NCBI RefSeq assembly: GCF_002266465.3
Contig: NZ_CP029427.2
Location: forward strand, 5,582,501-5,646,500
Direction: 5' to 3'
Source: Bradyrhizobium symbiodeficiens
Lineage (GTDB): Bacteria > Pseudomonadota > Alphaproteobacteria > Rhizobiales > Xanthobacteraceae
Length of the DNA stretch: 64,000 bases
Positions 1-8,835 of this stretch are shown here, piece after piece. Position 1 is the first letter of the stretch. The number at the start of each line of letters is the position of its first letter. The translations under genes and the position numbers were made by a program. The notes beneath the pieces are model-generated. The model ran no database searches. It was given only the letters and a program-made list of their open reading frames with translations, and was not told the origin of the DNA.

Positions 1-9
1 TCAGCTGCC

Positions 10-97
10 GTAGGGTGGGCAAAGGCGCGTTAGCGCCGTGCCCACCTTTGTTTCAGCGATAGAAAGACGTGGGCACGCTTCGCTTTGCCCACCCTAC
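10..97. repeat. Palindromic intergenic repeat
   Basis: A perfect 15-bp inverted repeat (arms 10-24 and 83-97) brackets a second, shorter palindrome around 24-46. It lies just beyond the 3' end of the degP-like gene. Short palindromic elements built on a GTAGGGTGGGC core are common between genes in Bradyrhizobium (recalled, not searched here). It could fold in RNA and act as a terminator for the gene at 116-1621, but it has no U-tract. Confidence 0.7.
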
Positions 98-115
98 AAG
101 TCTCTGCCCTTGCGA

Positions 116-1621
116 CTACTGCACGCTCAGTGCCACGAACCGCAGCTCGCCGTCGGCGTTGGAGACCAGCAGCAGCACCGACTTCTTGCCGTCCTTCTTG
201 AGCTGATCGACCCGCTTCTGGATGTCGGCGCCGCTGGACACCGCCTCCTGCGCGACCTCGACGATGACGTCGCCGGCGGAGAGGCGCTTTTCGGCGGCGT
301 CGGAATTGGCGTCGACATTGGTGACGACCACGCCCTTGACGCTTTCCTTGATCTTGTAGCGGGTGCGCAGATCCTTGTTCAGCGCCGCAAGGTCAAGGCC
401 CAGCGCCTTCTGCGTCACCGGCTTCTCGGGCGCGGGCTCGTCGGTCTTCACCGCGGCCTGCACCTTGTCGGGATCCTGGAGGCGGCCGAGCGTGACTTTC
501 TTGGTTTCTTCCTTGCCCTTGCGGATGATGACGACGTCGACCTCCTTGCCGACCGCCGTGTCGGCGACGACGCGGGACAGGTCCTTCGGATCCTTGACGT
601 CCTTGCCGTCGAACTTGACGACGACGTCGCCCGGCTCGATGCCGGCCGGCTTGGCGGGACCCTTGTCGTCGATGCCCGCAACCAGCGCACCGCGCGCCGG
701 CTTGATGCTGAGGCTCTCGGCGATCTCGTCGGTGACGCTCTGGATCCGCACCCCCAGCCAGCCGCGGCGCAACTCGCCGAACTGACGGAGCTGGTCGACG
801 ACGCCCGCGACCGTCTTCGATGGCACGGCGAAGCCGATGCCGATCGAGCCGCCCGAGGGCGAGATGATCAGCGTGTTGACGCCGATGACGTCGCCATCGA
901 GGTTGAACAGCGGGCCACCGGAATTGCCGCGGTTGATGGAGGCGTCGGTCTGGATGTAGCTGTCATAGGGACCCGAGGAGATGTCGCGGTTCTTGGCCGA
1001 GACGATTCCGGCCGTCACCGTGCCGCCCAGGCTGAACGGGTTGCCGATCGCGACCACCCAGTCGCCGAGACGCAGCTTGTCGCTATCGCCGAACTTCACC
1101 GCGATCAGCGGCTTGGTCGGCTTGAACTTCAGCACCGCAAGATCGGTCTTCTTGTCGACGCCGACCAGCTCGGCCTTGATCTTGGTGCCGTCGTTGAGGA
1201 TGACGTTGATCTCGTCGGCGTCCGCGATGACGTGGTTGTTGGTAACGACGATGCCCGACGTGTCGATGATGAAGCCGCTTCCGAGCGAGTTGGTCTTGCG
1301 CGGCGCCGGGCTGTTTTCACCGCCCTTGCCGCCGCCGGGGCCCTTGCGGTTCTTGAAGAAGTCGTCGAAGAACTCCTCGAAGGGCGAGCCGGGCGGCAAT
1401 TGCGGCATGGCGTTGCCGCCGCCGCCCTTGGCCTCGACGGTCTGCGAGGTCGAGATGTTGACGACCGCGTCGATCACCTTCTCGGCGACGTCGGCGATAC
1501 CCTCCGGTCCGCGCGCATAGGCCGGCGTGCCGAGCGCGCTGAAAGCAGCGACGGCGAGCGCGGCCAGCCCAATTCGCACACCAAGTCGCGAGCGGGACGG
1601 AGCAAGGGCGGCAGCGGTCAT
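116..1621 (-). CDS. degP: Do/DegP-family periplasmic serine protease
   Basis: 501 aa. It degrades or refolds damaged proteins in the periplasm. A signal-peptide-like hydrophobic stretch covers residues 12-37. The trypsin-like domain holds the full triad: His130 in TNNHV, Asp160 in KTDLAVL and Ser234 in GNSGGPL. Two PDZ domains follow at about 275-365 and 405-490. The glycine-rich loop at 65-105 is typical of rhizobial Do proteases. It is the last gene in a minus-strand run hflK-hflC-DUF2065-degP, which couples a membrane protease regulator to a periplasmic protease. Paralogues (degP, degQ, mucD) cannot be told apart from sequence alone, so the symbol is approximate. Confidence 0.93.
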   Translation of the reverse strand: MTAAALAPSRSRLGVRIGLAALAVAAFSALGTPAYARGPEGIADVAEKVIDAVVNISTSQTVEAKGGGGNAMPQLPPGSPFEEFFDDFFKNRKGPGGGKGGENSPAPRKTNSLGSGFIIDTSGIVVTNNHVIADADEINVILNDGTKIKAELVGVDKKTDLAVLKFKPTKPLIAVKFGDSDKLRLGDWVVAIGNPFSLGGTVTAGIVSAKNRDISSGPYDSYIQTDASINRGNSGGPLFNLDGDVIGVNTLIISPSGGSIGIGFAVPSKTVAGVVDQLRQFGELRRGWLGVRIQSVTDEIAESLSIKPARGALVAGIDDKGPAKPAGIEPGDVVVKFDGKDVKDPKDLSRVVADTAVGKEVDVVIIRKGKEETKKVTLGRLQDPDKVQAAVKTDEPAPEKPVTQKALGLDLAALNKDLRTRYKIKESVKGVVVTNVDANSDAAEKRLSAGDVIVEVAQEAVSSGADIQKRVDQLKKDGKKSVLLLVSNADGELRFVALSVQ

Positions 1622-1762
1622 TGTGATCTCCAGAGAGAGGGATTTGGCGCCAGACTGCGCTTGACGGGGAGACGGCGCAAGCGCGGAGCTTAGCGGGCCT
1701 CAGGACCCCTATAATACGGCGAAAACCGGTCTTTCGCCTTCACTTTGGCGTTGGCGAGACGC

Positions 1763-1969
1763 CTAAATGGGGCGTCGCATCACCCAGATCAGGACCAGGC
1801 CGGCGACGGCCGAACCGATCCCGACCGCGCGCAGGATGTTGTCCGGCGTGGCGATGGCGCTCTTCATGGCCTTCCGCATCCAGTTGGGACTGGCCGCGAA
1901 CATCAAGCCTTCCAGCACGAACAGGATGCCCAAACCGATGAGGAAATCGGTGAACGCAATGGACCTCAT
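1763..1969 (-). CDS. DUF2065 small inner-membrane protein
   Basis: 68 aa with two hydrophobic segments (about 8-25 and 46-63) and a basic loop between them, ending in MRRP. This fits the DUF2065 (YjeT-like) family, whose members often sit next to hflK and hflC. It lies 72 bp after hflC and 141 bp before degP on the same strand, so it is probably co-transcribed with hflKC. The molecular role is unknown; context suggests a part in membrane protein quality control. Confidence 0.85.
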   Translation of the reverse strand: MRSIAFTDFLIGLGILFVLEGLMFAASPNWMRKAMKSAIATPDNILRAVGIGSAVAGLVLIWVMRRPI

Positions 1970-2041
1970 CGGATCGGAACCTCCCGGTATGTTGTTCTTG
2001 TCTGGACGAAGGGCGGCGATATCCGCCGCCCTTTGTCTGGC

Positions 2042-2938
2042 TTACGGCTTCGCCGGCGTCTCAGTCGCCATTTTGCCGGACGGGTTACTGAAGTACCGGA
2101 AGAAATCCGAGTCCGGCCGCAGCAGGAAGCGGGTGTCGTTCGACTTCAGCCCATTCTCGTAGGCCGTCATCGACCGGTAGAAGGCGAAGAAGTCGGCATC
2201 CTTGCTGTAGGCTTCCGCGAACAGGCGGTTGCGCTCGGCATCGCCCGCACCCCGGGTCTGCTCGGCCTGCGAATTCGCTTCGGCAACGATGACGGTTGCC
2301 TCACGATCGGCCTTGGACTTGATCTCCTGGGCCTTCTGTCCGCCCTGGGCGCGGAACTCGGCGGCTTCGCGCTCACGCTCGGTCTTCATGCGCTGGTAGA
2401 CTGCCTGGCTGTTCTGCTCCGGCAGGTCGGCGCGGCGGATCCGGACGTCGACGACCTGGATGCCGTAGCCGTCGGCCTCGCGGTCGAGCTGGTCGCGAAT
2501 GCGCTGCATCAGCTTCTCGCGGTCGTCGCGCACCACGTTGATGAAGGTGACCTCGCCGAGCACGCGGCGCAGCGCCGCGTTCAGAAGCGTGGTGAGCTGG
2601 ATGTTGGCGGCCTGGATCGAGCCGATGCTCTGATAGAAGCGCAGCGCGTCCTTGATGCGGTAGCGTGCGAAAGCGTCGACAACGAGCCGCTTCTGGTCGG
2701 AAGCGATCGCTTCCTGCGACGGGTTCTCGAGATCGAGGATCCGCTTGTCGATGTTGATCACCGAGTTCCACGGCGCCTTGAAATGCAGGCCGGGATCGGT
2801 GACGACGTCGACGGGCCGGCCGAATTGCAGCACGATGGTCTGCTCGGTCTGCTGTACCGTGAACAACGACATGTAGCCGACGATCACGACGAGCAGGAGG
2901 GCGAGCAGCGTGACGATACCTGTGACCGGAGACCTCAT
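2042..2938 (-). CDS. hflC: HflC, SPFH-domain regulator of FtsH
   Basis: 298 aa. HflC pairs with HflK to form a large membrane assembly that encloses and controls the FtsH protease. An N-terminal membrane anchor covers about residues 5-25, followed by an SPFH/prohibitin domain (about 25-190, including FGRPVDVV and PGLHFKAPW) and an alanine/glutamate-rich coiled coil (about 190-245). Its ATG overlaps the hflK stop by 4 nt (2935-2938), which implies translational coupling. Length and architecture are standard for the family. Confidence 0.95.
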   Translation of the reverse strand: MRSPVTGIVTLLALLLVVIVGYMSLFTVQQTEQTIVLQFGRPVDVVTDPGLHFKAPWNSVINIDKRILDLENPSQEAIASDQKRLVVDAFARYRIKDALRFYQSIGSIQAANIQLTTLLNAALRRVLGEVTFINVVRDDREKLMQRIRDQLDREADGYGIQVVDVRIRRADLPEQNSQAVYQRMKTEREREAAEFRAQGGQKAQEIKSKADREATVIVAEANSQAEQTRGAGDAERNRLFAEAYSKDADFFAFYRSMTAYENGLKSNDTRFLLRPDSDFFRYFSNPSGKMATETPAKP

Positions 2939-4071
2939 CGGGTGCCTCCGCTCGAGGGCTGACCGGTGGTAGGCGGCCGCTTGGCCGTCAGCTCACTGAG
3001 CGGCAGATAAGGCACGACGCCCTGGCCGGACTGGCCGCCGTCATAAATGAGCTTTTCAGAGCCGCCGAGCACGCGCTCCATCGTCTCCAGATAGATCCGT
3101 TCACGCGTCACGTCGGGCGCCTTCTTGTATTCCTCGTACACCTTCAGGAAGCGAGCGCTCTGGCCCTTGGCCTCGGCGACCGCCTGCTCCTTGTAGCCTT
3201 CGGCGGCCTGCAGAATCTGCGCCGAGCGACCGCGCGCCTGCGGCACCACTTGGTTGGCGTAAGTCTGCGCCTCGTTCTGCAACTGCTCGAGATTGGCGCG
3301 CGCAGCCTGGACGTCGCGGAAGGCGTCGATCACCTGCGCCGGCGGGTCGACCTTCTGCATCTGCACCTGGCTGATCTGAATGCCGGCACCGTAGGTGTCC
3401 AGAGTCTTCTGGATCAGCTCCTGCACGCCCTGTTCGGTGACGTTGCGCGCACCGGTCAGGATCGGCTGGATCTGGGAGCGGCCGATCACCTCGCGCATCG
3501 AGCTCTCGGCGACCGCCTTCACGGTGCCCTCGGGATTCTGGATGTTGAAGAGGAAGTCGCCGACACCGTCCGGCTTGATGCGCCAAAGCACGGTGAAATC
3601 GACGTCGACGATGTTCTCGTCACCGGTCAGCATCAGACTCTCTTCGGGCACGTCCCGAACGGAACGGCCGCGCCGCGCCGGGTCATCGATCAGCGTCATG
3701 CCGATCGAGAGGGTGTTGACGCGCAGCGCCTTCGGCAGCAGCACGGTCTCGATCGGATAGGGCAGATGATAGTTCAGGCCTGGCTGCACGGTGCGAACGT
3801 GCTTGCCGAAGCGCAGCACGACGCCGAGCTCTTCGGACTGCACGCGGAAGAAGCCGGACAACAACCAGAACGCGGCGATCAGCAGCACGACCAGCGTGAT
3901 GCCTATGCCGGAGAAATAGCCTCCCGGCATGATCTGCTGGAGGCGGTCCTGGCCGCGCCGCAGAAGGTCTTCCAGATCCGGCGGCCTCGGCCCGACTGGT
4001 TGCGGGCCTGAGCCCCATGGTCCCTTCGGACCCGAGCCCCATGGGCCACCGCCCTGATTCTTCCACGGCAT
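2935..4071 (-). CDS. hflK: HflK, SPFH-domain regulator of FtsH
   Basis: 378 aa. Partner of HflC in the FtsH-HflKC complex. The N-terminal cytoplasmic tail is rich in Gly, Pro and Trp, with the motif GPWGSGP occurring twice in a row. A single membrane segment covers about 53-72, then an SPFH domain (about 75-270) and a coiled-coil region. Such a glycine-rich N-terminus is normal for HflK. It is the first gene of the hflK-hflC-DUF2065-degP run; 153 bp separate it from the end of folA, so a promoter probably lies at about 4072-4224. Confidence 0.95.
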   Translation of the reverse strand: MPWKNQGGGPWGSGPKGPWGSGPQPVGPRPPDLEDLLRRGQDRLQQIMPGGYFSGIGITLVVLLIAAFWLLSGFFRVQSEELGVVLRFGKHVRTVQPGLNYHLPYPIETVLLPKALRVNTLSIGMTLIDDPARRGRSVRDVPEESLMLTGDENIVDVDFTVLWRIKPDGVGDFLFNIQNPEGTVKAVAESSMREVIGRSQIQPILTGARNVTEQGVQELIQKTLDTYGAGIQISQVQMQKVDPPAQVIDAFRDVQAARANLEQLQNEAQTYANQVVPQARGRSAQILQAAEGYKEQAVAEAKGQSARFLKVYEEYKKAPDVTRERIYLETMERVLGGSEKLIYDGGQSGQGVVPYLPLSELTAKRPPTTGQPSSGGTR

Positions 4072-4224
4072 TCGACGCTCTCCTCGGCAGGGTGGAATTG
4101 CCCCCGCCCGCTTTGTCCGGTCCGGCTTTATAGGGGACAGGCCAGTCCCTTACAACGCAGCGGTGACCGTCTTCCGAGCTATGCTCGGGCGCGAAAAAGT
4201 CAATGTAAACATTGAAGAAAGCGG

Positions 4225-4737
4225 TTAATGGCCGCGCCGCCGACGATATGTCACATAGGAGTATTCGGCACTGTCCTCGCCTCCGGCAGGATGGCGGACG
4301 CGTGCGACCTCATCCCATTCCGCCTTGTTGATGTCGAAATGCGTGTCGCCGTCGGGCCGCGCATGCACTTCGGTGATTTCGAGGCGATCGGCGCGATCGA
4401 GCCATTGCCGAAAGATCTCGGCGCCGCCGATCACGGCGATCTCAGTGGCCGAACGCCGCAGGGCATCGCCGCGCGCAACCGCGTCCGCATCTGCGGCGGA
4501 CGTCGTGACGAGGGCGCCCTTGGCACGATAAGCCGCATCACGCGTGATCACGATGTTGGTGCGGCCCGGCAGGGGACGGCGGGGCAGGGATTCGAAGGTC
4601 TTGCGGCCCATGATCACGGGCTTGCCGATGGTCAGCGTCTTGAAGCGCGCCATGTCGGATTTCAATCGCCACGGCATCGCATTGCCCGCGCCGATGACGC
4701 CGTTCTCCGCGATCGCGACGACGAAGACGATCTCCAT
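4225..4737 (-). CDS. folA: Dihydrofolate reductase
   Basis: 170 aa. It reduces dihydrofolate to tetrahydrofolate with NADPH, restoring the cofactor that thymidylate synthase consumes. Visible family motifs are the N-terminal VVAIAENGVIG, the MPW segment followed by the catalytic acidic residue (Asp28), the GRKTFES nucleotide-binding motif and VIGGAEIF. It follows thyA and a GNAT gene on the same strand, and its start codon shares one base with the GNAT stop (TGATG). Size matches chromosomal FolA. Confidence 0.96.
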   Translation of the reverse strand: MEIVFVVAIAENGVIGAGNAMPWRLKSDMARFKTLTIGKPVIMGRKTFESLPRRPLPGRTNIVITRDAAYRAKGALVTTSAADADAVARGDALRRSATEIAVIGGAEIFRQWLDRADRLEITEVHARPDGDTHFDINKAEWDEVARVRHPAGGEDSAEYSYVTYRRRRGH

Positions 4738-5222
4738 CAGGGCACACTCCCGGCAAGCCGCGTCAACGCTGGCCCGGTGACGCGGCACAGCGTCCAGTCG
4801 TCCATCATGACCGCGCCGAGCGACTTGTAGAACGCGATCGACGGCGCGTTCCAGTCGAGCACCGCCCATTGCAGGCGGGACCAGCCGTTGTCGACGCATT
4901 CCTTGGCGAGATAGACCAGCAGCGCCTTGCCGAGGCCCCTGCCCCGATGCGACGGCCGCACGTAGAGATCTTCGAGATAGATGCCATGGCGGCCGCTGAA
5001 GGTGGAGAAATTCGCAAACCACACCGCGAAACCGACCGGCTCGCCGTTCCACTCGGCGATCGCACAATAGAGCTGCGCCCTCTCACCGAACAGCGCCTCG
5101 GCGATGTCAGCCTCGGTCGCCTCCACCTCGTGCGCGAGTTTTTCGTATTCGGCGAGCTCGCGGATGAAAGCAAGAACGAGCCCGGCTTCGCCCGGGCGCA
5201 CACGGCGGATGTTGAGCGACAT
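4737..5222 (-). CDS. GNAT-family N-acetyltransferase between thyA and folA
   Basis: 161 aa. The acetyl-CoA loop motif RPSHRGRGLGKAL (about 88-100) marks a GNAT fold. The pattern FIRELAEYEKL near the N-terminus, and LEDLYVRP and SIAFYKSLGA later, resemble the diamine/spermidine acetyltransferase-like branch. Substrate cannot be assigned. It starts 5 bp after thyA and overlaps folA by one base, so the three are almost certainly one transcript. This is a stable insertion into a pathway pair rather than an obvious functional partner. Confidence 0.88.
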   Translation of the reverse strand: MSLNIRRVRPGEAGLVLAFIRELAEYEKLAHEVEATEADIAEALFGERAQLYCAIAEWNGEPVGFAVWFANFSTFSGRHGIYLEDLYVRPSHRGRGLGKALLVYLAKECVDNGWSRLQWAVLDWNAPSIAFYKSLGAVMMDDWTLCRVTGPALTRLAGSVP

Positions 5223-5227
5223 CGGCG

Positions 5228-6022
5228 CTAGACCGCGACTTCCGCCTTGATGTGCGGATGAGGGTCGTAGCCGACGAGTTCGAAATCCTCAAAGCGGAAG
5301 GAGAAGATGTCCTTCACCTCGGGATTGATCCGCATCACCGGCAGCGGACGCGGGGCACGTGTCAGTTGAAGCCGCGCCTGCTCCAGATGGTTGGAATAAA
5401 GGTGCGTGTCGCCGAACGAATGCACGAAGTCGCCGGGCTTCAGGCCGGTGACCTGAGCCACCATCATGGTCAGCAGCGCGTAGGAGGCGATGTTGAAGGG
5501 CACTCCGAGGAAGACGTCGGCCGAGCGCTGATAGAGCTGGCACGACAGCTTGCCGTTGGCGACATAGAACTGGAACAGCAGATGGCAGGGCGGCAGCGCC
5601 ATCTTGTCGACGTCGGCCGGATTCCAGGCGGTGACGATCAGCCGGCGCGAATCCGGGGTGCGCTTGATCATGTCGATGACCTTGGCGATCTGGTCGATGC
5701 TGCCGCCATCAGGCGTTGGCCAGGAGCGCCACTGATGCCCGTAAACCGGGCCAAGGTCGCCATTGGCGTCGGCCCACTCGTCCCAGATGGTGACGCCGTT
5801 GTCGCGCAGATATTTGATGTTGGTGTCGCCCTTCAGGAACCACAACAGCTCGTGGATGATCGCCTTCAGCGGCAGCCGCTTGGTCGTCAGCATCGGGAAG
5901 CCGGCCGACAGATTGAAGCGCATCTGATGGCCGAACACCGAGAGCGTGCCGGTGCCGGTCCGATCGGTCTTCTCGGCGCCGTCTGAAAGAATCCGCTCGA
6001 GCAGGTCCTGATACTGGTGCAT
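5228..6022 (-). CDS. thyA: Thymidylate synthase
   Basis: 264 aa, the same length as E. coli ThyA. It methylates dUMP to dTMP using methylene-tetrahydrofolate. The catalytic Cys146 sits in ALPPCH, and RSADVFLGVPFN and GDTHLYSNH supply the nucleotide-binding Arg, Asn, His and Tyr residues. The start was chosen at MHQYQDLL because it aligns with the family; a longer frame upstream has no homology. It is first in the thyA-GNAT-folA operon. A flavin-dependent ThyX is not present in this window. Confidence 0.97.
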   Translation of the reverse strand: MHQYQDLLERILSDGAEKTDRTGTGTLSVFGHQMRFNLSAGFPMLTTKRLPLKAIIHELLWFLKGDTNIKYLRDNGVTIWDEWADANGDLGPVYGHQWRSWPTPDGGSIDQIAKVIDMIKRTPDSRRLIVTAWNPADVDKMALPPCHLLFQFYVANGKLSCQLYQRSADVFLGVPFNIASYALLTMMVAQVTGLKPGDFVHSFGDTHLYSNHLEQARLQLTRAPRPLPVMRINPEVKDIFSFRFEDFELVGYDPHPHIKAEVAV

Positions 6023-6142
6023 GTGCGACTGAGCCTTTGGGGAGGCGGCGAACTTAACGGCGCCCCCTGCGGTACGACAGCAGCGATTCGCCGCCTGCAC
6101 CGATTATACCCGGAAAAATGAGCATCCCGGCGCAAACGACAA

Positions 6143-6166
6143 GGGGCGGAACTTGCGTCCCGCCCC
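6143..6166 (-). terminator. Probable terminator after tctC
   Basis: A 7-bp GC stem (6143-6149 with 6160-6166, loop of 10 nt) lies 26 bp past the tctC stop, within the 169-bp gap before thyA. There is only a short T-run on the minus strand, so termination strength is uncertain. Confidence 0.5.
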
Positions 6167-6191
6167 TCACCTATCGACTTGAAAGTGCTGG

Positions 6192-7172
6192 CTAAGTTGC
6201 CGGCTTGAGCACCGGGGTCCACTTCGCGATCTCGTTCTTGACGAGGGCCGCCAGAGCCTCCGGCGTCCGCTCAGCAGGGCTCGGGATGACGCTGCCGAGC
6301 TCGAGCAGGCGCTTCTTCACGGTCTCGTCGTCGAGCGCCTTGCTGGCCGCAGCGTTCAGGCTGGCCAGGATCGCCGGCGAAGTTCCCTTGGGCGCGAACA
6401 TCGCGTTCCAGGCCTGGGCCTGGAATTTCGGCAGGCCCGCTTCCGCCGTGGTCGGCACGTTCGGCAGCGACGGATTGCGCTCCGGCGTTGCGATCGCATA
6501 GGCCTTGATGGTGCCGGCATTGATCTGCGGCACGGCGTTGACGATCTGGTCGCACATGTAGTCGACCTGCCCCGCCACCAGCGCGTTCATCGCGGGTCCC
6601 GTGCCGTTGAAGGGCACACTGACCGGCTTGATGTCGAGGATCGAGTGCAGGAGCTCGCAGGAGACGTGCGAGACCGAGCCGACGCCGGCATGGGCAGCGT
6701 TCACCTTCTCGGCGTTGGCCTTCACATAGGCCACGAACTCCTTCAAATCCTTCGGCGGAAAGTCCTTGCGCGCGAGGATCAGGATCGGGGTGCCCGCGAG
6801 CAGCGCGATCGGCTCGAAGTCCTTTTCGGGATGATAGGCGAGCTTGGGATAGAGCGGCACCGATGCGGCATGCGTGCCCATATGCCCGGTGATCAGCGTG
6901 TAGCCGTCATTGGCCGCGCGCGCGGCGCGCGAGGTGGCGGTGGTGCCGCCGGCGCCGACCACGTTCTCGATGATGATGCTCTGGCCCAGCGTCTGCGCCA
7001 TATGCCCGGTGACGATGCGCGAGATCACGTCGGTCGGGCCGCCGGCCGCAAACGGCACGATCATGGTGATGCTGCGCGTCGGATAGGTCTGCGCCTCCGC
7101 CGGTGCAACAAAAGCGGATAGCGACGCAAGCGCTGCGGCACAGGCGCCCGTGAGCGCGCGAATGAAGGTCAT
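6192..7172 (-). CDS. tctC: Tripartite tricarboxylate transporter binding protein, TctC/Bug family
   Basis: 326 aa. Periplasmic solute receptor that delivers a carboxylate to TctAB. A signal peptide ends around AEA-QTYPTR (residue 28), followed by the Bug-family ITMIVPFAAGGPTDVISR motif and the VVGAGGTT and AHAGVGSVSH loops that clamp a carboxylate. The start at MTFIRALTG was chosen because it opens the signal peptide. It lies downstream of tctB-tctA on the same strand but is separated by a 141-bp gap with a strong hairpin. Ligand is unknown; citrate-type and aromatic acids are both common for the family. Confidence 0.92.
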   Translation of the reverse strand: MTFIRALTGACAAALASLSAFVAPAEAQTYPTRSITMIVPFAAGGPTDVISRIVTGHMAQTLGQSIIIENVVGAGGTTATSRAARAANDGYTLITGHMGTHAASVPLYPKLAYHPEKDFEPIALLAGTPILILARKDFPPKDLKEFVAYVKANAEKVNAAHAGVGSVSHVSCELLHSILDIKPVSVPFNGTGPAMNALVAGQVDYMCDQIVNAVPQINAGTIKAYAIATPERNPSLPNVPTTAEAGLPKFQAQAWNAMFAPKGTSPAILASLNAAASKALDDETVKKRLLELGSVIPSPAERTPEALAALVKNEIAKWTPVLKPAT

Positions 7173-7220
7173 GTCGATCCCCGTATCGGTCCCTTGGACA
7201 CAAACAATTGGATACCAAGC

Positions 7221-7248
7221 AAAATGCCGGCCCAACGGCCGGCATTTT
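7221..7248. terminator. Strong hairpin between tctA and tctC
   Basis: A perfect 12-bp inverted repeat (7221-7232 with 7237-7248, 4-nt loop) with a GC core, and A-run and T-run on either flank. It has all the features of a bidirectional intrinsic terminator. Its place upstream of tctC means tctC needs its own promoter, or that readthrough sets the ratio of receptor to permease. Confidence 0.8.
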
Positions 7249-7313
7249 CATTTCACGAAGCCGTAGCACAAGTCGATCCGACTTCCGCATGCGGCGCGCC
7301 GACGCAGGCGCCC

Positions 7314-8828
7314 TCAGTTCTCGGATTCGGTGAACACCTCGTCACGCTTCGACCGCAGCGCCGGCAACACCGTCAGCAGCAGCAGGCCCGCTGCGATCGC
7401 GAGCAGCACCGCCGACAGCGGACGCGTCAGGAACACGCTCCAGTCACCGCGCGAGATCAGCAGCGCGCGGCGCAGGTTTTCCTCCATCAGCGGTCCCAGC
7501 ACCATGCCGAGCAGCAGCGGCGCCGGCTCGAAATCGTGCTTGATCAGCCAATAGCCGACGAGACCGAACACGCCGGCAAGGATGACGTCGACCGGCGCGT
7601 TGTTCACCGAGTAGATGCCGATCGCGCAGAAGATGACGATCGAAGGAAACATCAACCGGTACGGCACGCGGAGCAGGCGAACCCAGATACCTACCAGCGG
7701 CAGGTTGATGATGATCAGCATCAGATTGCCGATCCACATCGAGGCGATCATGCCCCAGACGAGATCGGGCTGCTTCTGCATCACCTGCGGGCCCGGCACG
7801 ATGCCGTGGATGGTCATCGCGCCCACCATCAGCGCCATCACCGCGTTCGGCGGAATGCCGAGCGTCAGCAGCGGAATGAAGGAGGTCTGCGCCGCGGCGT
7901 TGTTGGCGCTTTCCGGCCCCGCAACGCCCTCGATCGCGCCGCGGCCGAACCGCTTGGGATCCTTGGCGAGCTTCTTTTCGAGCGTGTAGGCCGCGAAGGA
8001 AGCGATCACCGCGCCGCCGCCCGGCAGGATGCCGAGGATCGAGCCGAGCGCGGTGCCGCGCAGAATCGCAGGCGCCGAATCTTTCAGGTCCTTCCTGGTG
8101 GGCATCAGACCGGTGATCTTCTGCTGCACGAGGTCGCGATTCATCTCGGCGCCGGCGTCGAGATTGCGGATGATCTCGGCGAAGCCGAACACACCCATCG
8201 CCACCGTCGCGAAGCCGAGACCGTCGGCAAGCTCCGGAATGTTGAAGGCCATGCGCGAGGCGCCGGTTTCGATATCCGAGCCGACCATCGAAAGCAGCAG
8301 GCCGAACACGATCATCGCGATCGCCTTCAGCACCGAGCCCTTGGCCAGCACGACTGCGAAGATCAGGCCGAGCACCATCAGCGAGAAATATTCTGCGGGA
8401 CCGAACGCCAGCGCAAGCTTGGTCAGCGGCGCGCCGAGCACGGCAATGAGCACGGTCGCAACGCAGCCGGCGAAGAACGAGCCGATCGCCGCAATCGCCA
8501 GCGCCGGGCCGGCACGACCCTGCTTGGCCATCTGGTGACCGTCGATAGCGGTGACGACCGATGTCGCCTCACCTGGAATATTGACCAGGATAGATGTGGT
8601 CGAGCCGCCATACTGGGCGCCGTAATAGATACCGGCCAGCATGATCAGCGCGCCGACCGGCGGCAATCCGAACGTGATCGGAAGCAGCATTGCGACCGTG
8701 GCGATGGTGCCGATGCCCGGGAGCACGCCGACCAGCGTACCGACGAGGGCGCCGATCAGGCACATCAGGAGGTTGATCGGGGAAAACGCGACGGCGAAGC
8801 CGTGAGCGAGGTTGGCAAAGAGATCCAT
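7314..8828 (-). CDS. tctA: Tripartite tricarboxylate transporter large permease TctA
   Basis: 504 aa, multi-spanning (about 12 segments). Family signatures are LVGVLPGIGTIATVAMLLP near residues 35-53, YYGAQYGGSTTSILVNIPGE and SILGILPGGGAVIASF. It forms the transport channel with TctB and is energised by an ion gradient. The start lies 7 bp after the tctB stop. Length is standard. Confidence 0.95.
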   Translation of the reverse strand: MDLFANLAHGFAVAFSPINLLMCLIGALVGTLVGVLPGIGTIATVAMLLPITFGLPPVGALIMLAGIYYGAQYGGSTTSILVNIPGEATSVVTAIDGHQMAKQGRAGPALAIAAIGSFFAGCVATVLIAVLGAPLTKLALAFGPAEYFSLMVLGLIFAVVLAKGSVLKAIAMIVFGLLLSMVGSDIETGASRMAFNIPELADGLGFATVAMGVFGFAEIIRNLDAGAEMNRDLVQQKITGLMPTRKDLKDSAPAILRGTALGSILGILPGGGAVIASFAAYTLEKKLAKDPKRFGRGAIEGVAGPESANNAAAQTSFIPLLTLGIPPNAVMALMVGAMTIHGIVPGPQVMQKQPDLVWGMIASMWIGNLMLIIINLPLVGIWVRLLRVPYRLMFPSIVIFCAIGIYSVNNAPVDVILAGVFGLVGYWLIKHDFEPAPLLLGMVLGPLMEENLRRALLISRGDWSVFLTRPLSAVLLAIAAGLLLLTVLPALRSKRDEVFTESEN

Positions 8829-8835
8829 TACGCCC

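Noticed and set aside
38..1693. Long open frame antisense to degP (551 aa)
   Set aside because: It mirrors the degP frame on the other strand, lacks known motifs and is rich in Arg, Asp and Leu, as expected from complementing GC-rich codons.
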